A stretch of 7,762 bases of DNA from Deltaproteobacteria bacterium RIFOXYD12_FULL_50_9. Lineage in GTDB: Bacteria; Desulfobacterota; Desulfobulbia; Desulfobulbales; CALZHT01. Location of the stretch: assembly GCA_001799225.1 (NCBI GenBank), contig MGTA01000072.1:10513-18274 (forward strand), read 5' to 3'. A program made the position numbers and the translations under genes. Each line of letters opens with the position of its first letter. Position 1 is the stretch's first letter. Below are positions 1-5,589 of the stretch, one piece after another. The notes beneath the pieces were generated by a model, which was not told the DNA's origin, ran no database searches, and saw only the letters and a list, made by a program, of their open reading frames with translations.

Positions 1-1017
1 CATATGGTGGTGGGTTTTCCGCCCCTTTTGCGGCTTAGAGGTGATCTGGTGCCGCTTGACCACCCGGTGCTGACCTCGGAATCGAACCAGGAGATCCTCT
101 TTGAAATTTTATCCCCGACGCAGCGCGAGACTCTTCAGAAAAATCGCGATTTTGACAAGGCCTATGAACTTGACGGCGTCGGCAGGTTCCGCTGTAATTT
201 TCTTTATCAGCACCGGGGAGTGGGAGCTGTATTCCGGATTATTCCAACCAAGATTCTGACCCTTGAGCAGCTCAATATGCCTGAAGCCGTCCGGTCTATT
301 GCCAACTTCAATCAAGGCCTGGTCCTTGTCACCGGTCCGACCGGCAGCGGCAAATCGACAACGCTGGCCGCCATCATTGATCACATTAACGAAACTCAAG
401 GCAAACATATTATTACCATCGAAGATCCACTGGAGTTTGTCCATCCGAACAAGAAGTGCATCTTCAGCCAGCGAGAGATCGGCAGTCATGCCAAAAGTTT
501 TGCATATGCCTTGAAGGTGGCGAGCCGGGAAGATCCCAATATCATTTTGGTCGGTGAGATGCGCGATCTTGAAACCATTGCTCTGGCGCTCTCCTGCGCC
601 GAGCTCGGAATTCTGGTCTTCGGTACCCTACATACTAATAGCGCCGCCAAGACCGTTGATCGCATTATCAACGCCTTTCCGGATGAGGAACAGGCCCAGG
701 CCAGAACAATGCTGGCCGAATCGCTGAAGGCGGTGGTGGCCCAGCAGCTTTTGAAAACCAAGGACGGCAAGGGGCGCTGCGCTGCCATTGAGATTTTGAT
801 CGGCTCGCCGGCCTTGGCGAGCATTATCCGGGAGGGCAAGATACCCCAGATCAATTCTCTTATTCAGACCGGCACTAAGGTGGGGATGCAGACCATGGAT
901 CAGCACCTCATGAAGTTGATTGTGGAGGATAAGATTACCCCGCACGCCGCCTACGAAAAAGCCATCGACAAGAATATCTTTATCAAATTGATGGAAGTGC
1001 CGCCGTTGACCGTTTAA
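1..1017 (+). CDS. pilT: PilT-like type IV pilus retraction ATPase (5' end outside window)
   Basis: A cytoplasmic hexameric ATPase of the secretion-ATPase superfamily, which pulls type IV pili back in and so powers twitching motility. The frame is open to the left edge. The first in-frame ATG (position 4) is internal: it falls inside the PilT N-terminal domain, where 'H-M-V-V-G-F-P-P-L-L-R' matches the usual SDLHL..G.PP..R stretch, so only a few residues to a few tens are missing. Counting from that Met, I see Walker A GPTGSGKST (111-119), the Asp box TIEDPLEF (138-145), Walker B ILVGEMRD (181-188), the His box TLHTNSA (208-214) and the C-terminal IIREGK segment (274-279). The last element, with AFPDEEQ (224-230), favours PilT over its paralogue PilU. 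The usual AETGHLV strand reads AELGILV here. No other pil gene is in the window. The gene ends 27 bp from the stop of the convergent thiD, with a palindrome between them. Confidence 0.93.
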   Translation, partial: HMVVGFPPLLRLRGDLVPLDHPVLTSESNQEILFEILSPTQRETLQKNRDFDKAYELDGVGRFRCNFLYQHRGVGAVFRIIPTKILTLEQLNMPEAVRSIANFNQGLVLVTGPTGSGKSTTLAAIIDHINETQGKHIITIEDPLEFVHPNKKCIFSQREIGSHAKSFAYALKVASREDPNIILVGEMRDLETIALALSCAELGILVFGTLHTNSAAKTVDRIINAFPDEEQAQARTMLAESLKAVVAQQLLKTKDGKGRCAAIEILIGSPALASIIREGKIPQINSLIQTGTKVGMQTMDQHLMKLIVEDKITPHAAYEKAIDKNIFIKLMEVPPLTV

Positions 1018-1019
1018 TT

Positions 1020-1048
1020 GTAGGGGCGGGTTTGAAACCCGCCCCTAC
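1020..1048. repeat. REP-like palindrome between pilT and thiD
   Basis: A 29-bp perfect inverted repeat: 14-bp arm GTAGGGGCGGGTTT, one central G, then the exact complement AAACCCGCCCCTAC. It starts two bases after the pilT stop codon and its right arm contains the thiD stop (TAG on the minus strand, 1047-1045). It can form a very stable hairpin in either transcript. No T-run follows on either strand, so it is not a standard intrinsic terminator, though it could protect both 3' ends from exonucleases. The GTAG end is the tetranucleotide typical of REP sequences mobilised by RAYT (TnpA-REP) transposases. That link is inference, since no RAYT gene is in the window. Confidence 0.85.
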
Positions 1049-1890
1049 GCCAAACGGCGAGGTTTGTAGAGGTGATGGCCAAGGGGGCCGGTGCCGTGTC
1101 CCAGAGAAAGTTGGGTGCTCAGTCTGATCAGGTCGTCCATGAACCGGCAGGAGTGTTCGAACGCTTTTTCGTAATTGCCGAAATGCAGGTGGAGGGCTGT
1201 GAAGGCCGAGGAGAAGGTACAGCCTGTGCCATGCAGGTTATTGGTCGTTTGGCGAGGATGGCTGACTGACCTTGTTTGGATCGCGCCGTTTTTAGAAGAA
1301 CGGTAAAGCAGATGGTCGAAGATGATGGGTGATTGCGGTTCAAGATGACCACCTTTGACCACGATGGCATTAAGCCTTTCGAAACGTTTGAATAACGATT
1401 GAGCAGCCGCAAGTGCAATGAACTGGTTTGGGCAGTTCTGACTGCAGATAACTTCCAGCTCGGCCAGATTCGGGGTGATTACGGTTGCCTGGTTAAGCAG
1501 CAGGTTGAGAGTTTCAGTAAGCGCGTATTTTTGGTGCAGGTTGTCCCCGGTCGAAGCCACCAGGACCGGGTCATAGATTATTTCTCCACTGAAATCGGCC
1601 AGAATTGCGCTGATCACCCCAGCAATTTCCAGAGTGCCGACCATGCCGATTTTTATATGGCTCACCGGCAAATCAGTAAGAACTGCCAAAATCTGATCCC
1701 TTACCAGGTCAGCGGCCACCGGCTTGAAGTAGCGGACTCCCGAGGTGTTCTGGACGGTGAGAGAGGTGATAGCGGCGCCGCCATAAACCCCGAGCATCGT
1801 AAAGGTCTTGAGGTCTGCCTGGATGCCGGCGCCGCCTGATGGATCTGAACCGGCAATGGTCAAAACCGTTTTCCGGTTGGCTTGGTTCAT
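1045..1890 (-). CDS. thiD: Hydroxymethylpyrimidine / phosphomethylpyrimidine kinase (thiamine synthesis)
   Basis: Phosphorylates HMP and then HMP-phosphate, giving the pyrimidine diphosphate used for thiamine phosphate synthesis; a cytoplasmic enzyme of the ribokinase fold. The 281 residues are near the family norm of about 265-270. Visible motifs are the N-terminal TIAGSDPSGGAGIQADLKTF (11-30), the LGVYG..AITSLT.QN stretch (33-48), KIGM (80-83), DPV (107-109), TPN (139-141), VKGGH (178-182) and the ATP-site/anion-hole loop HGTGCTFSSA (220-229), whose Cys224 is the usual catalytic cysteine. No ThiE domain is fused to it. The ATG start lies 6 bp after the stop of the SlyD-like gene; no good ribosome-binding site is seen, so translation may be coupled to that gene. 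The stop codon is supplied by the REP-like palindrome. Family assignment is secure. Confidence 0.95.
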   Translation of the reverse strand: MNQANRKTVLTIAGSDPSGGAGIQADLKTFTMLGVYGGAAITSLTVQNTSGVRYFKPVAADLVRDQILAVLTDLPVSHIKIGMVGTLEIAGVISAILADFSGEIIYDPVLVASTGDNLHQKYALTETLNLLLNQATVITPNLAELEVICSQNCPNQFIALAAAQSLFKRFERLNAIVVKGGHLEPQSPIIFDHLLYRSSKNGAIQTRSVSHPRQTTNNLHGTGCTFSSAFTALHLHFGNYEKAFEHSCRFMDDLIRLSTQLSLGHGTGPLGHHLYKPRRLA

Positions 1891-1896
1891 AAGTTT

Positions 1897-2397
1897 TTAC
1901 AGCTGATCAGGAATTGGCAATGGCGCCTTGGCAGGGTCGGCAGGCGAATCATTAGCTTCAGGGGAGGCAATCTCTTTTAGAAGAATCTGAAAAACTAGTT
2001 CCTGCCCGGCCAGTGGATGGTTGAAATCAACTGTAACTTTGTTTTTTTCTATTTTGCTCACCTGGGCCGGAACCTTATGGACCTCACCGTCTTTTTTAAG
2101 GGGCATGGCCACCACCATGCCGGGCCTGATCGTGTTGTTGCCGAAAACCTTGCGGCTGACGGTCTGGATTAGCTCCTTGTTTTTAAGGCCATAGGCTTTT
2201 TCCGCTGGTATTCGAATATTTTTTGTTTCGTTTATTGCCATGTCCAGCAGGGCCTCTTCAAAGGCCGGCATGACCTCTCCTTGCCCAACGGTAAAGGAGA
2301 GCGGGCCGCTCTCCTCGGAAGATTCAAAGATCTCGCCGTTATTGAGATGGCCTTCGTACATGACAGTTACTTTGTCGTTCAATTTAACGCGTTGCAT
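1897..2397 (-). CDS. SlyD-like FKBP-type peptidyl-prolyl cis-trans isomerase
   Basis: A 166-residue cytoplasmic prolyl isomerase and chaperone of the SlyD/FkpB group. The FKBP core is split: residues 1-70 (Y14-E-G-H-L-x2-G-E-I-F-E-S, then VGQGEVMPAFEEALLDM and the closing AYG at 68-70) and about 121-143 (VTVDFNHPLAGQELVF). The insert at 71-119 corresponds to the 'insert-in-flap' chaperone domain. There is no signal peptide. The histidine-rich metal-binding tail of E. coli SlyD is missing; the C-terminus (144-166) is instead rich in Pro, Ala and Asp. I chose the ATG at 2397 because AGGAG (2404-2408) lies 6 bases before it and because the FKBP homology starts there. An ATG at 2493 would add 32 residues translated from the REP-like palindrome and AT-rich leader, which looks like no protein domain. 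First gene of a pair with thiD. Confidence 0.93.
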   Translation of the reverse strand: MQRVKLNDKVTVMYEGHLNNGEIFESSEESGPLSFTVGQGEVMPAFEEALLDMAINETKNIRIPAEKAYGLKNKELIQTVSRKVFGNNTIRPGMVVAMPLKKDGEVHKVPAQVSKIEKNKVTVDFNHPLAGQELVFQILLKEIASPEANDSPADPAKAPLPIPDQL

Positions 2398-2403
2398 GGA
2401 ATA

Positions 2404-2408
2404 CTCCT
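2404..2408 (-). promoter_or_regulatory. Ribosome-binding site of the SlyD-like gene
   Basis: AGGAG on the minus strand, six bases before the ATG at 2397. It decides the start against the upstream in-frame ATG at 2493. Confidence 0.8.
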
Positions 2409-2415
2409 GAAAGAT

Positions 2416-2443
2416 GATATATAATCTGGCTATCGGTTGACAA
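2416..2443 (-). promoter_or_regulatory. Weak candidate sigma70 promoter for SlyD-like gene and thiD
   Basis: On the minus strand TTGTCA (2443-2438) and TATATC (2421-2416) are 16 bases apart, and the -35 overlaps a perfect 10-bp palindrome GACAATTGTC (2439-2448) that could be an operator. The -10 matches the consensus at four of six positions. The predicted start would leave a leader of only about 10-12 bases, just enough for the AGGAG. Plausible but not strong. Confidence 0.3.
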
Positions 2444-2461
2444 TTGTCGGTTCGGTGGGTT

Positions 2462-2504
2462 GTAGGGGTGTATTGCAATAGGGCGTATAGCAATACGCCC
2501 CTAC
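2462..2504. repeat. REP-like compound palindrome upstream of the SlyD-like gene
   Basis: The outer arms GTAGGGGTGTATTGC (2462-2476) and GCAATACGCCCCTAC (2490-2504) pair over 15 positions with a single T/G exception, around a 13-base loop. A competing hairpin inside uses GGGCGTAT (2481-2488) and ATACGCCC (2493-2500) with loop AGCA, and TATTGCAATA (2471-2480) is itself palindromic. The pattern looks like one and a half copies of a simple palindrome with TATTGCAATA at its core. Its ends match the element at 1020-1048. It lies between the 476-residue ORF stop (2531) and the SlyD-like gene, and no T-run follows it. Confidence 0.75.
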
Positions 2505-2530
2505 TGGCCTATTTATAATTCATACCTATA

Positions 2531-3961
2531 TCATATCTTGATCTCGGTGGTAAGGCGTTTTTCAATGCGTTTCATCAAGCTGCCCAGTTTGCCGGGCGGT
2601 TTGCTCTCGACGACTGGGAGAAATTCAGAGATACTAACTACCTTGTCCGGATCGATTTTGAAATCATTAAAAAAGCATTCTATTCTGTCACCATACACGG
2701 CCAGAACATTTTTGATCACCTGGAAGAGGCTGTCATAAGGGAATGGTTTGGAAAAGCCATCAAGATAGCCGTGAATAAACTCTTCCATCCGGGCCAGGTC
2801 GGTCGGTTTTTTACTGAAATAGATGGGGCAGTGTTTGATAGTCTCAGTGATTTTATTGCGCAGTTCCAGGTCGCTTACAACTTTTTTTCCGCTCAAGGAG
2901 GCGAAGAGCATTTTAATGGTCCGAATCAGGCCGGATATCCCGGAAAAAAAATGATTTGCCTTGTCTTCCGCCAAACAAGTCGGATTCAGGGGGGAATCAG
3001 GTCGGTCGGCCTTGCCGGTCAGGGCCGGCAGGAAGTCGATGCGGAGTACCTTGTAAAACATTTTTAGATCATAAAGCTGCTCGGTGAAAAAAATGAGATG
3101 ATTCAGAAGATGGCTCAAGTAGTTGAGATTGATGAAGGATTTGCTCAGGGTTTCGATTAGGACCGGACCCTGATTGAGAATGACAGTTAGTTCGGCCTGG
3201 TTGCATTGTCCGAGCTCTATTTTCAGTGCTTGTATCTGCTTAATATCGGCACCTAATAATTTAGCGGCTTCCTCTGAGAAATCCTTGATCATCTGGCAGG
3301 CTCGTATGGCCTTTTCGATCTGGAACATGATGATTTCTCGAGCGACTCCCGGCATGTTCGGCAGTTCCAGGCGTTCCAGGGCGGTTTGTAGCTCATTAGC
3401 CTTAAGAAACAGCTCGGTTAAGAGGGGCGGTCGTTTAGGGTCGGTTTCGTCTTCAGATGCCATTTCATATAGCCGGCAGCCGAGATCAAAGGAATCAAAT
3501 TTGTTGCCGGCACAAAACCGCGTCAGGGCTGCCCGGTGGTCGGATTTGAGAGATGACCGTATCTTCTGATCAGCATTATGGAAAATCTGCGCTAACTCAC
3601 GTAGGTCTTTCTTGAGATCCTGCAGGGTGCTGCAGGTCGTTTGCATTTCATTGATTTGTCCGACAATTCGAATATTGTTGCCTTTTTTGTTGTGGATGAA
3701 CTCGGTGTTGAGATTGCCGAGTTCGTTTTCGCAGTGTTCGATCTGTTTGAAGATCTTACTGATGATTTCGTTATAATTTTTTCTGGTGTTGCGCAGCTCC
3801 ATTGCATCGAGATTAAAGAAGGATAATGCGGTCGTGTAGGACTTATATTCGATGGCAAACCACTGCCTTAGCACCGGGTCGTCGTTGATTGCGGCAACGG
3901 CTTGCTTGTGGGCATGGAAATTGGCCGAAGCCATGTTCAGGAGTTCTTGGACATCATCCAT
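2531..3961 (-). CDS. Uncharacterised helical, partly coiled-coil protein
   Basis: I do not recognise the family. From the ATG at 3961 the product is 476 residues; an in-frame TTG at 3994 would add 11. Neither start has a clear ribosome-binding site, so I prefer the ATG. There is no signal peptide or obvious membrane segment, so it is probably cytoplasmic. Composition and heptad-like spacing suggest almost all helix. A likely coiled coil spans about residues 50-135, with several Glu/Lys-rich amphipathic helices later. A Pro/Asp-rich break (about 315-330, RPDSPLNP) separates N- and C-terminal halves. The C-terminus is basic (KLGSLMKRIEKRL, 458-470). No nucleotide-binding, zinc or catalytic motif is visible. 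The 133-bp gap to the SlyD-like gene, containing the REP-like element and a promoter candidate, suggests a separate unit. The long open frame with protein-like composition supports a real gene. Confidence 0.8.
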   Translation of the reverse strand: MDDVQELLNMASANFHAHKQAVAAINDDPVLRQWFAIEYKSYTTALSFFNLDAMELRNTRKNYNEIISKIFKQIEHCENELGNLNTEFIHNKKGNNIRIVGQINEMQTTCSTLQDLKKDLRELAQIFHNADQKIRSSLKSDHRAALTRFCAGNKFDSFDLGCRLYEMASEDETDPKRPPLLTELFLKANELQTALERLELPNMPGVAREIIMFQIEKAIRACQMIKDFSEEAAKLLGADIKQIQALKIELGQCNQAELTVILNQGPVLIETLSKSFINLNYLSHLLNHLIFFTEQLYDLKMFYKVLRIDFLPALTGKADRPDSPLNPTCLAEDKANHFFSGISGLIRTIKMLFASLSGKKVVSDLELRNKITETIKHCPIYFSKKPTDLARMEEFIHGYLDGFSKPFPYDSLFQVIKNVLAVYGDRIECFFNDFKIDPDKVVSISEFLPVVESKPPGKLGSLMKRIEKRLTTEIKI

Positions 3962-4017
3962 GGTGTTATCAGTTTGGGCTGGAAGGATTGTCAATGCAGG
4001 ATTAATAATTTATAGGA

Positions 4018-4055
4018 TGCCGGGGTGAAAAAACGCCCCGGCAAAATTTTTCTTT
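4018..4055 (+). terminator. Terminator-like hairpin in the divergent intergenic region
   Basis: GCCGGGGTG (4019-4027) pairs with CGCCCCGGC (4034-4042) across an A6 loop; T4018-A4043 extends the stem to 10 pairs, including one G-U. On the plus strand AAAATTTTTCTTT follows, so it reads as an intrinsic terminator in that direction, although the T-run is offset by four As. No plus-strand gene precedes it. On the minus strand it lies in the 5' leader of the 476-residue ORF, with one A/C mismatch and no following T-run, and could act there as a leader hairpin. The stem is clear; its role is not. Confidence 0.5.
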
Positions 4056-4152
4056 AAGAATATACCCTGCCGGTTGATAAAATACTTGTCAATTTCTTAG
4101 TTTTTTTGCTCTTCTCAACATAGCGCAGTCTTGATTCAACATGCCATGCTAC

Positions 4153-4181
4153 TTGACAAAATTGCAAGATACGCCTACTTT
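4153..4181 (+). promoter_or_regulatory. Candidate sigma70 promoter of the hisI-hisG-engB operon
   Basis: A perfect -35 TTGACA (4153-4158), a 17-base spacer, and TACTTT (4176-4181), which keeps the three most conserved -10 positions (TAnnnT). Transcription would start near 4188, about 17 bases before the ATG at 4205, so the message would include the long form of HisI. No histidine-rich leader peptide or T-box is seen. Confidence 0.5.
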
Positions 4182-4204
4182 GACACGTTTGTGCTGGTGC
4201 GATT

Positions 4205-4717
4205 ATGGAACTTGTTTGCGAAAAATATCAGGAATTCATGCAGGCTGATGATGCCATTTGTCGACATCCCAGTGAATATTGTAAATTCAGAACGGCCTGT
4301 GTCGTAAATTTTCTGTCGAAGGGAAAAAAGGTTGGTGGTATGGTCGCATTGCGTTTTGATAAAGGACAAGGTCTGATTCCAGCCATTGTTCAGGACCATG
4401 TTTCCGGAGAGGTTCTGATGTTGGCCTATATAAATGAGGAAGCCTTGGAAAAGACCATCAAAAGCGGTAAAGCTCATTTCTTTAGCCGATCACGCAATCG
4501 TATCTGGCTTAAGGGTGAATCGTCGGGCCATGAACAGCTCGTCAAGGAGATCCTGGTCGACTGCGACGAGGATACGGTGATTTTTAAAGTCGAACAATTG
4601 GGGAAGGCCGCTTGTCACAAGGGCTATCGGAGCTGTTTTTTCAGGCGCATCGAAAACGATGCCCTGATTGTGAAAGAAACGCCGGTTTTTGATCCCCAGG
4701 AGGTATACAAAAAATGA
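4205..4717 (+). CDS. hisI: Phosphoribosyl-AMP cyclohydrolase with Cys-rich N-terminal extension
   Basis: Opens the purine ring of phosphoribosyl-AMP, the third step of histidine synthesis; a cytoplasmic zinc enzyme, usually a dimer. The 170-residue frame has two parts. Residues 46-170 are a complete stand-alone HisI: GLIPAIVQD (56-64), FSRSRNRIWLKGESSG (93-108), the metal site DCDED (119-123), and the zinc ligands C120, C137 (AACH) and C144 (RSCF). There is no fused HisE. Residues 1-45 are not part of the normal enzyme; they carry C5, C19, H21, C26 and C32 in the pattern C-x13-C-x-H-x4-C-x5-C, suggesting a small metal- or cluster-binding module. The usual HisI start corresponds to ATG 4340, preceded by AAAAAAGG (4324-4331) at good spacing; the ATG at 4205 has only a weak GGTG. 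Both forms may be made. The stop overlaps the hisG start (ATGA). Confidence 0.92.
   Translation: MELVCEKYQEFMQADDAICRHPSEYCKFRTACVVNFLSKGKKVGGMVALRFDKGQGLIPAIVQDHVSGEVLMLAYINEEALEKTIKSGKAHFFSRSRNRIWLKGESSGHEQLVKEILVDCDEDTVIFKVEQLGKAACHKGYRSCFFRRIENDALIVKETPVFDPQEVYKK
4324..4339 (+). promoter_or_regulatory. Internal ribosome-binding site before the canonical HisI start
   Basis: AAAAAAGG (4324-4331), with GGTGG a few bases later, stands 8 bases before the in-frame ATG at 4340, exactly where ordinary 125-residue HisI proteins begin. It could start a short HisI without the Cys-rich extension, either as the only real start or as a second one. Confidence 0.45.
4698..4703 (+). promoter_or_regulatory. 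Ribosome-binding site of hisG inside the hisI 3' end
   Basis: A full AGGAGG lies 10 bases before the hisG ATG at 4714, within the last codons of hisI. It is the strongest such site in the operon, so hisG can be translated well on its own as well as by coupling through the ATGA overlap. Confidence 0.8.
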
Positions 4718-5589
4718 GTGTACTCAAGCTCGGCATCCCCAAGGGGAGCCTTGAAAAAGCCACGATTGAACTTTTTGAAAAATCAGGCTGGCGGATCAAG
4801 CTCTCATCACGCAGTTATTTCCCGGAGATTGATGATCCGGAACTGGCCTGTTCTATCTGTCGAGCTCAGGAGATGTCGCGCTATGTTGAAAGCGGCGTTC
4901 TTGATGTCGGCATTACCGGTAAGGATTGGATCCTTGAGAATGAATCGGATGTGGTGGTGGTGGCTGATCTAATCTATTCCAAGGTCAGCAAACGGCCGAC
5001 CCGCTGGGTTCTTGCGGTGCCCGGCAATTCTGCCATAAACCGGATCGAGGATCTGGCCGGCAAGAAGATCTCTACAGAGTTGGTCAACTTTACTAAAAAG
5101 TTTTTTGCCGAGCGCAATATCCCTGTTGATATTGAGTTCTCCTGGGGCGCTACCGAAGCTAAGGTGGTTTCAGGGCTGGCCGACGCCATTGTTGAAGTGA
5201 CTGAAACCGAGAGCACCATCCGGGCTCATGGGCTTAAAATCATCTTGGAACTCATGGAGTCCAACACACAGCTGATCGTTAACAGGAGTGCGTGGCAGGA
5301 CCCCTGGAAACAGGAGAAGATCAGGAACATGGCCGTGCTGCTGCAGGGGGCGCTCAACGCCGATAAGATAGTCGGGCTCAAAATGAATGTGCCTGATGAC
5401 AAGCTTGACCAGGTGGTCGCCCTGCTGCCCAGTATAAATGGTCCGACTATTGCTCATCTCTACAAAAAAGAGTGGTGCTCGGTCGAGACCGTCATATCCG
5501 AGCAACAGGTTCGCGATCTTGTGCCCAGGCTGCTGAGGGCCGGTGCTGAAGGCATCATCGAATATTCCCTGAATAAGGTTATATTTTGA
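4714..5589 (+). CDS. hisG: ATP phosphoribosyltransferase, long form with regulatory domain
   Basis: Joins ATP and PRPP in the first, committed step of histidine synthesis; cytoplasmic. The 291 residues fit the long (HisG_L) form, which works alone as a hexamer without HisZ. The catalytic part spans about 1-215: GIPKGSLEKATIELFEKSGW (7-26), DVGITGKDW (64-72), and the PRPP-binding region ADAIVEVTETESTIRAHGL (156-174). The C-terminal ACT-like domain (about 218-291, with LPSINGPTIAHL at 238-249 and RAGAEGIIEYSLNKVI at 275-290) is the part that binds histidine for feedback inhibition in known long forms. In the PRPP loop, E166 stands where I expect Gly (TETGST); this may be normal in its lineage. 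The start overlaps the hisI stop (ATGA) and the stop overlaps the engB start (TGATG), so the three genes are translationally coupled. Confidence 0.96.
   Translation: MSVLKLGIPKGSLEKATIELFEKSGWRIKLSSRSYFPEIDDPELACSICRAQEMSRYVESGVLDVGITGKDWILENESDVVVVADLIYSKVSKRPTRWVLAVPGNSAINRIEDLAGKKISTELVNFTKKFFAERNIPVDIEFSWGATEAKVVSGLADAIVEVTETESTIRAHGLKIILELMESNTQLIVNRSAWQDPWKQEKIRNMAVLLQGALNADKIVGLKMNVPDDKLDQVVALLPSINGPTIAHLYKKEWCSVETVISEQQVRDLVPRLLRAGAEGIIEYSLNKVIF

Noticed and set aside
1399..1839. 146-codon plus-strand open frame opposite thiD
   Set aside because: It lies wholly opposite the well-supported thiD and its translation resembles no protein domain; the same holds for the other antisense frames in pilT, hisG and engB.
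2398..2493. 32-residue N-terminal extension of the SlyD-like protein from the ATG at 2493
   Set aside because: It is translated through the REP-like palindrome and an AT-rich leader, while the ATG at 2397 has AGGAG at ideal spacing and begins the FKBP homology.
3174..3569. 131-codon plus-strand open frame inside the 476-residue gene
   Set aside because: A Ser/Arg-rich translation typical of a shadow frame, with no ribosome-binding site and no motif. The minus-strand frame is far longer and more protein-like.
4062..4092. Minus-strand promoter TTGACA (4092-4087) with TATATT for the 476-residue gene
   Set aside because: The spacing is about 22 bases, too long for sigma70, and no other -10 fits at 16-18 bases, so the promoter of that gene stays unassigned.
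4180..4208. Second TTGACA (4180-4185) as a further hisI promoter
   Set aside because: At 17 bases the -10 would be TTATGG, which overlaps the start codon and matches poorly.
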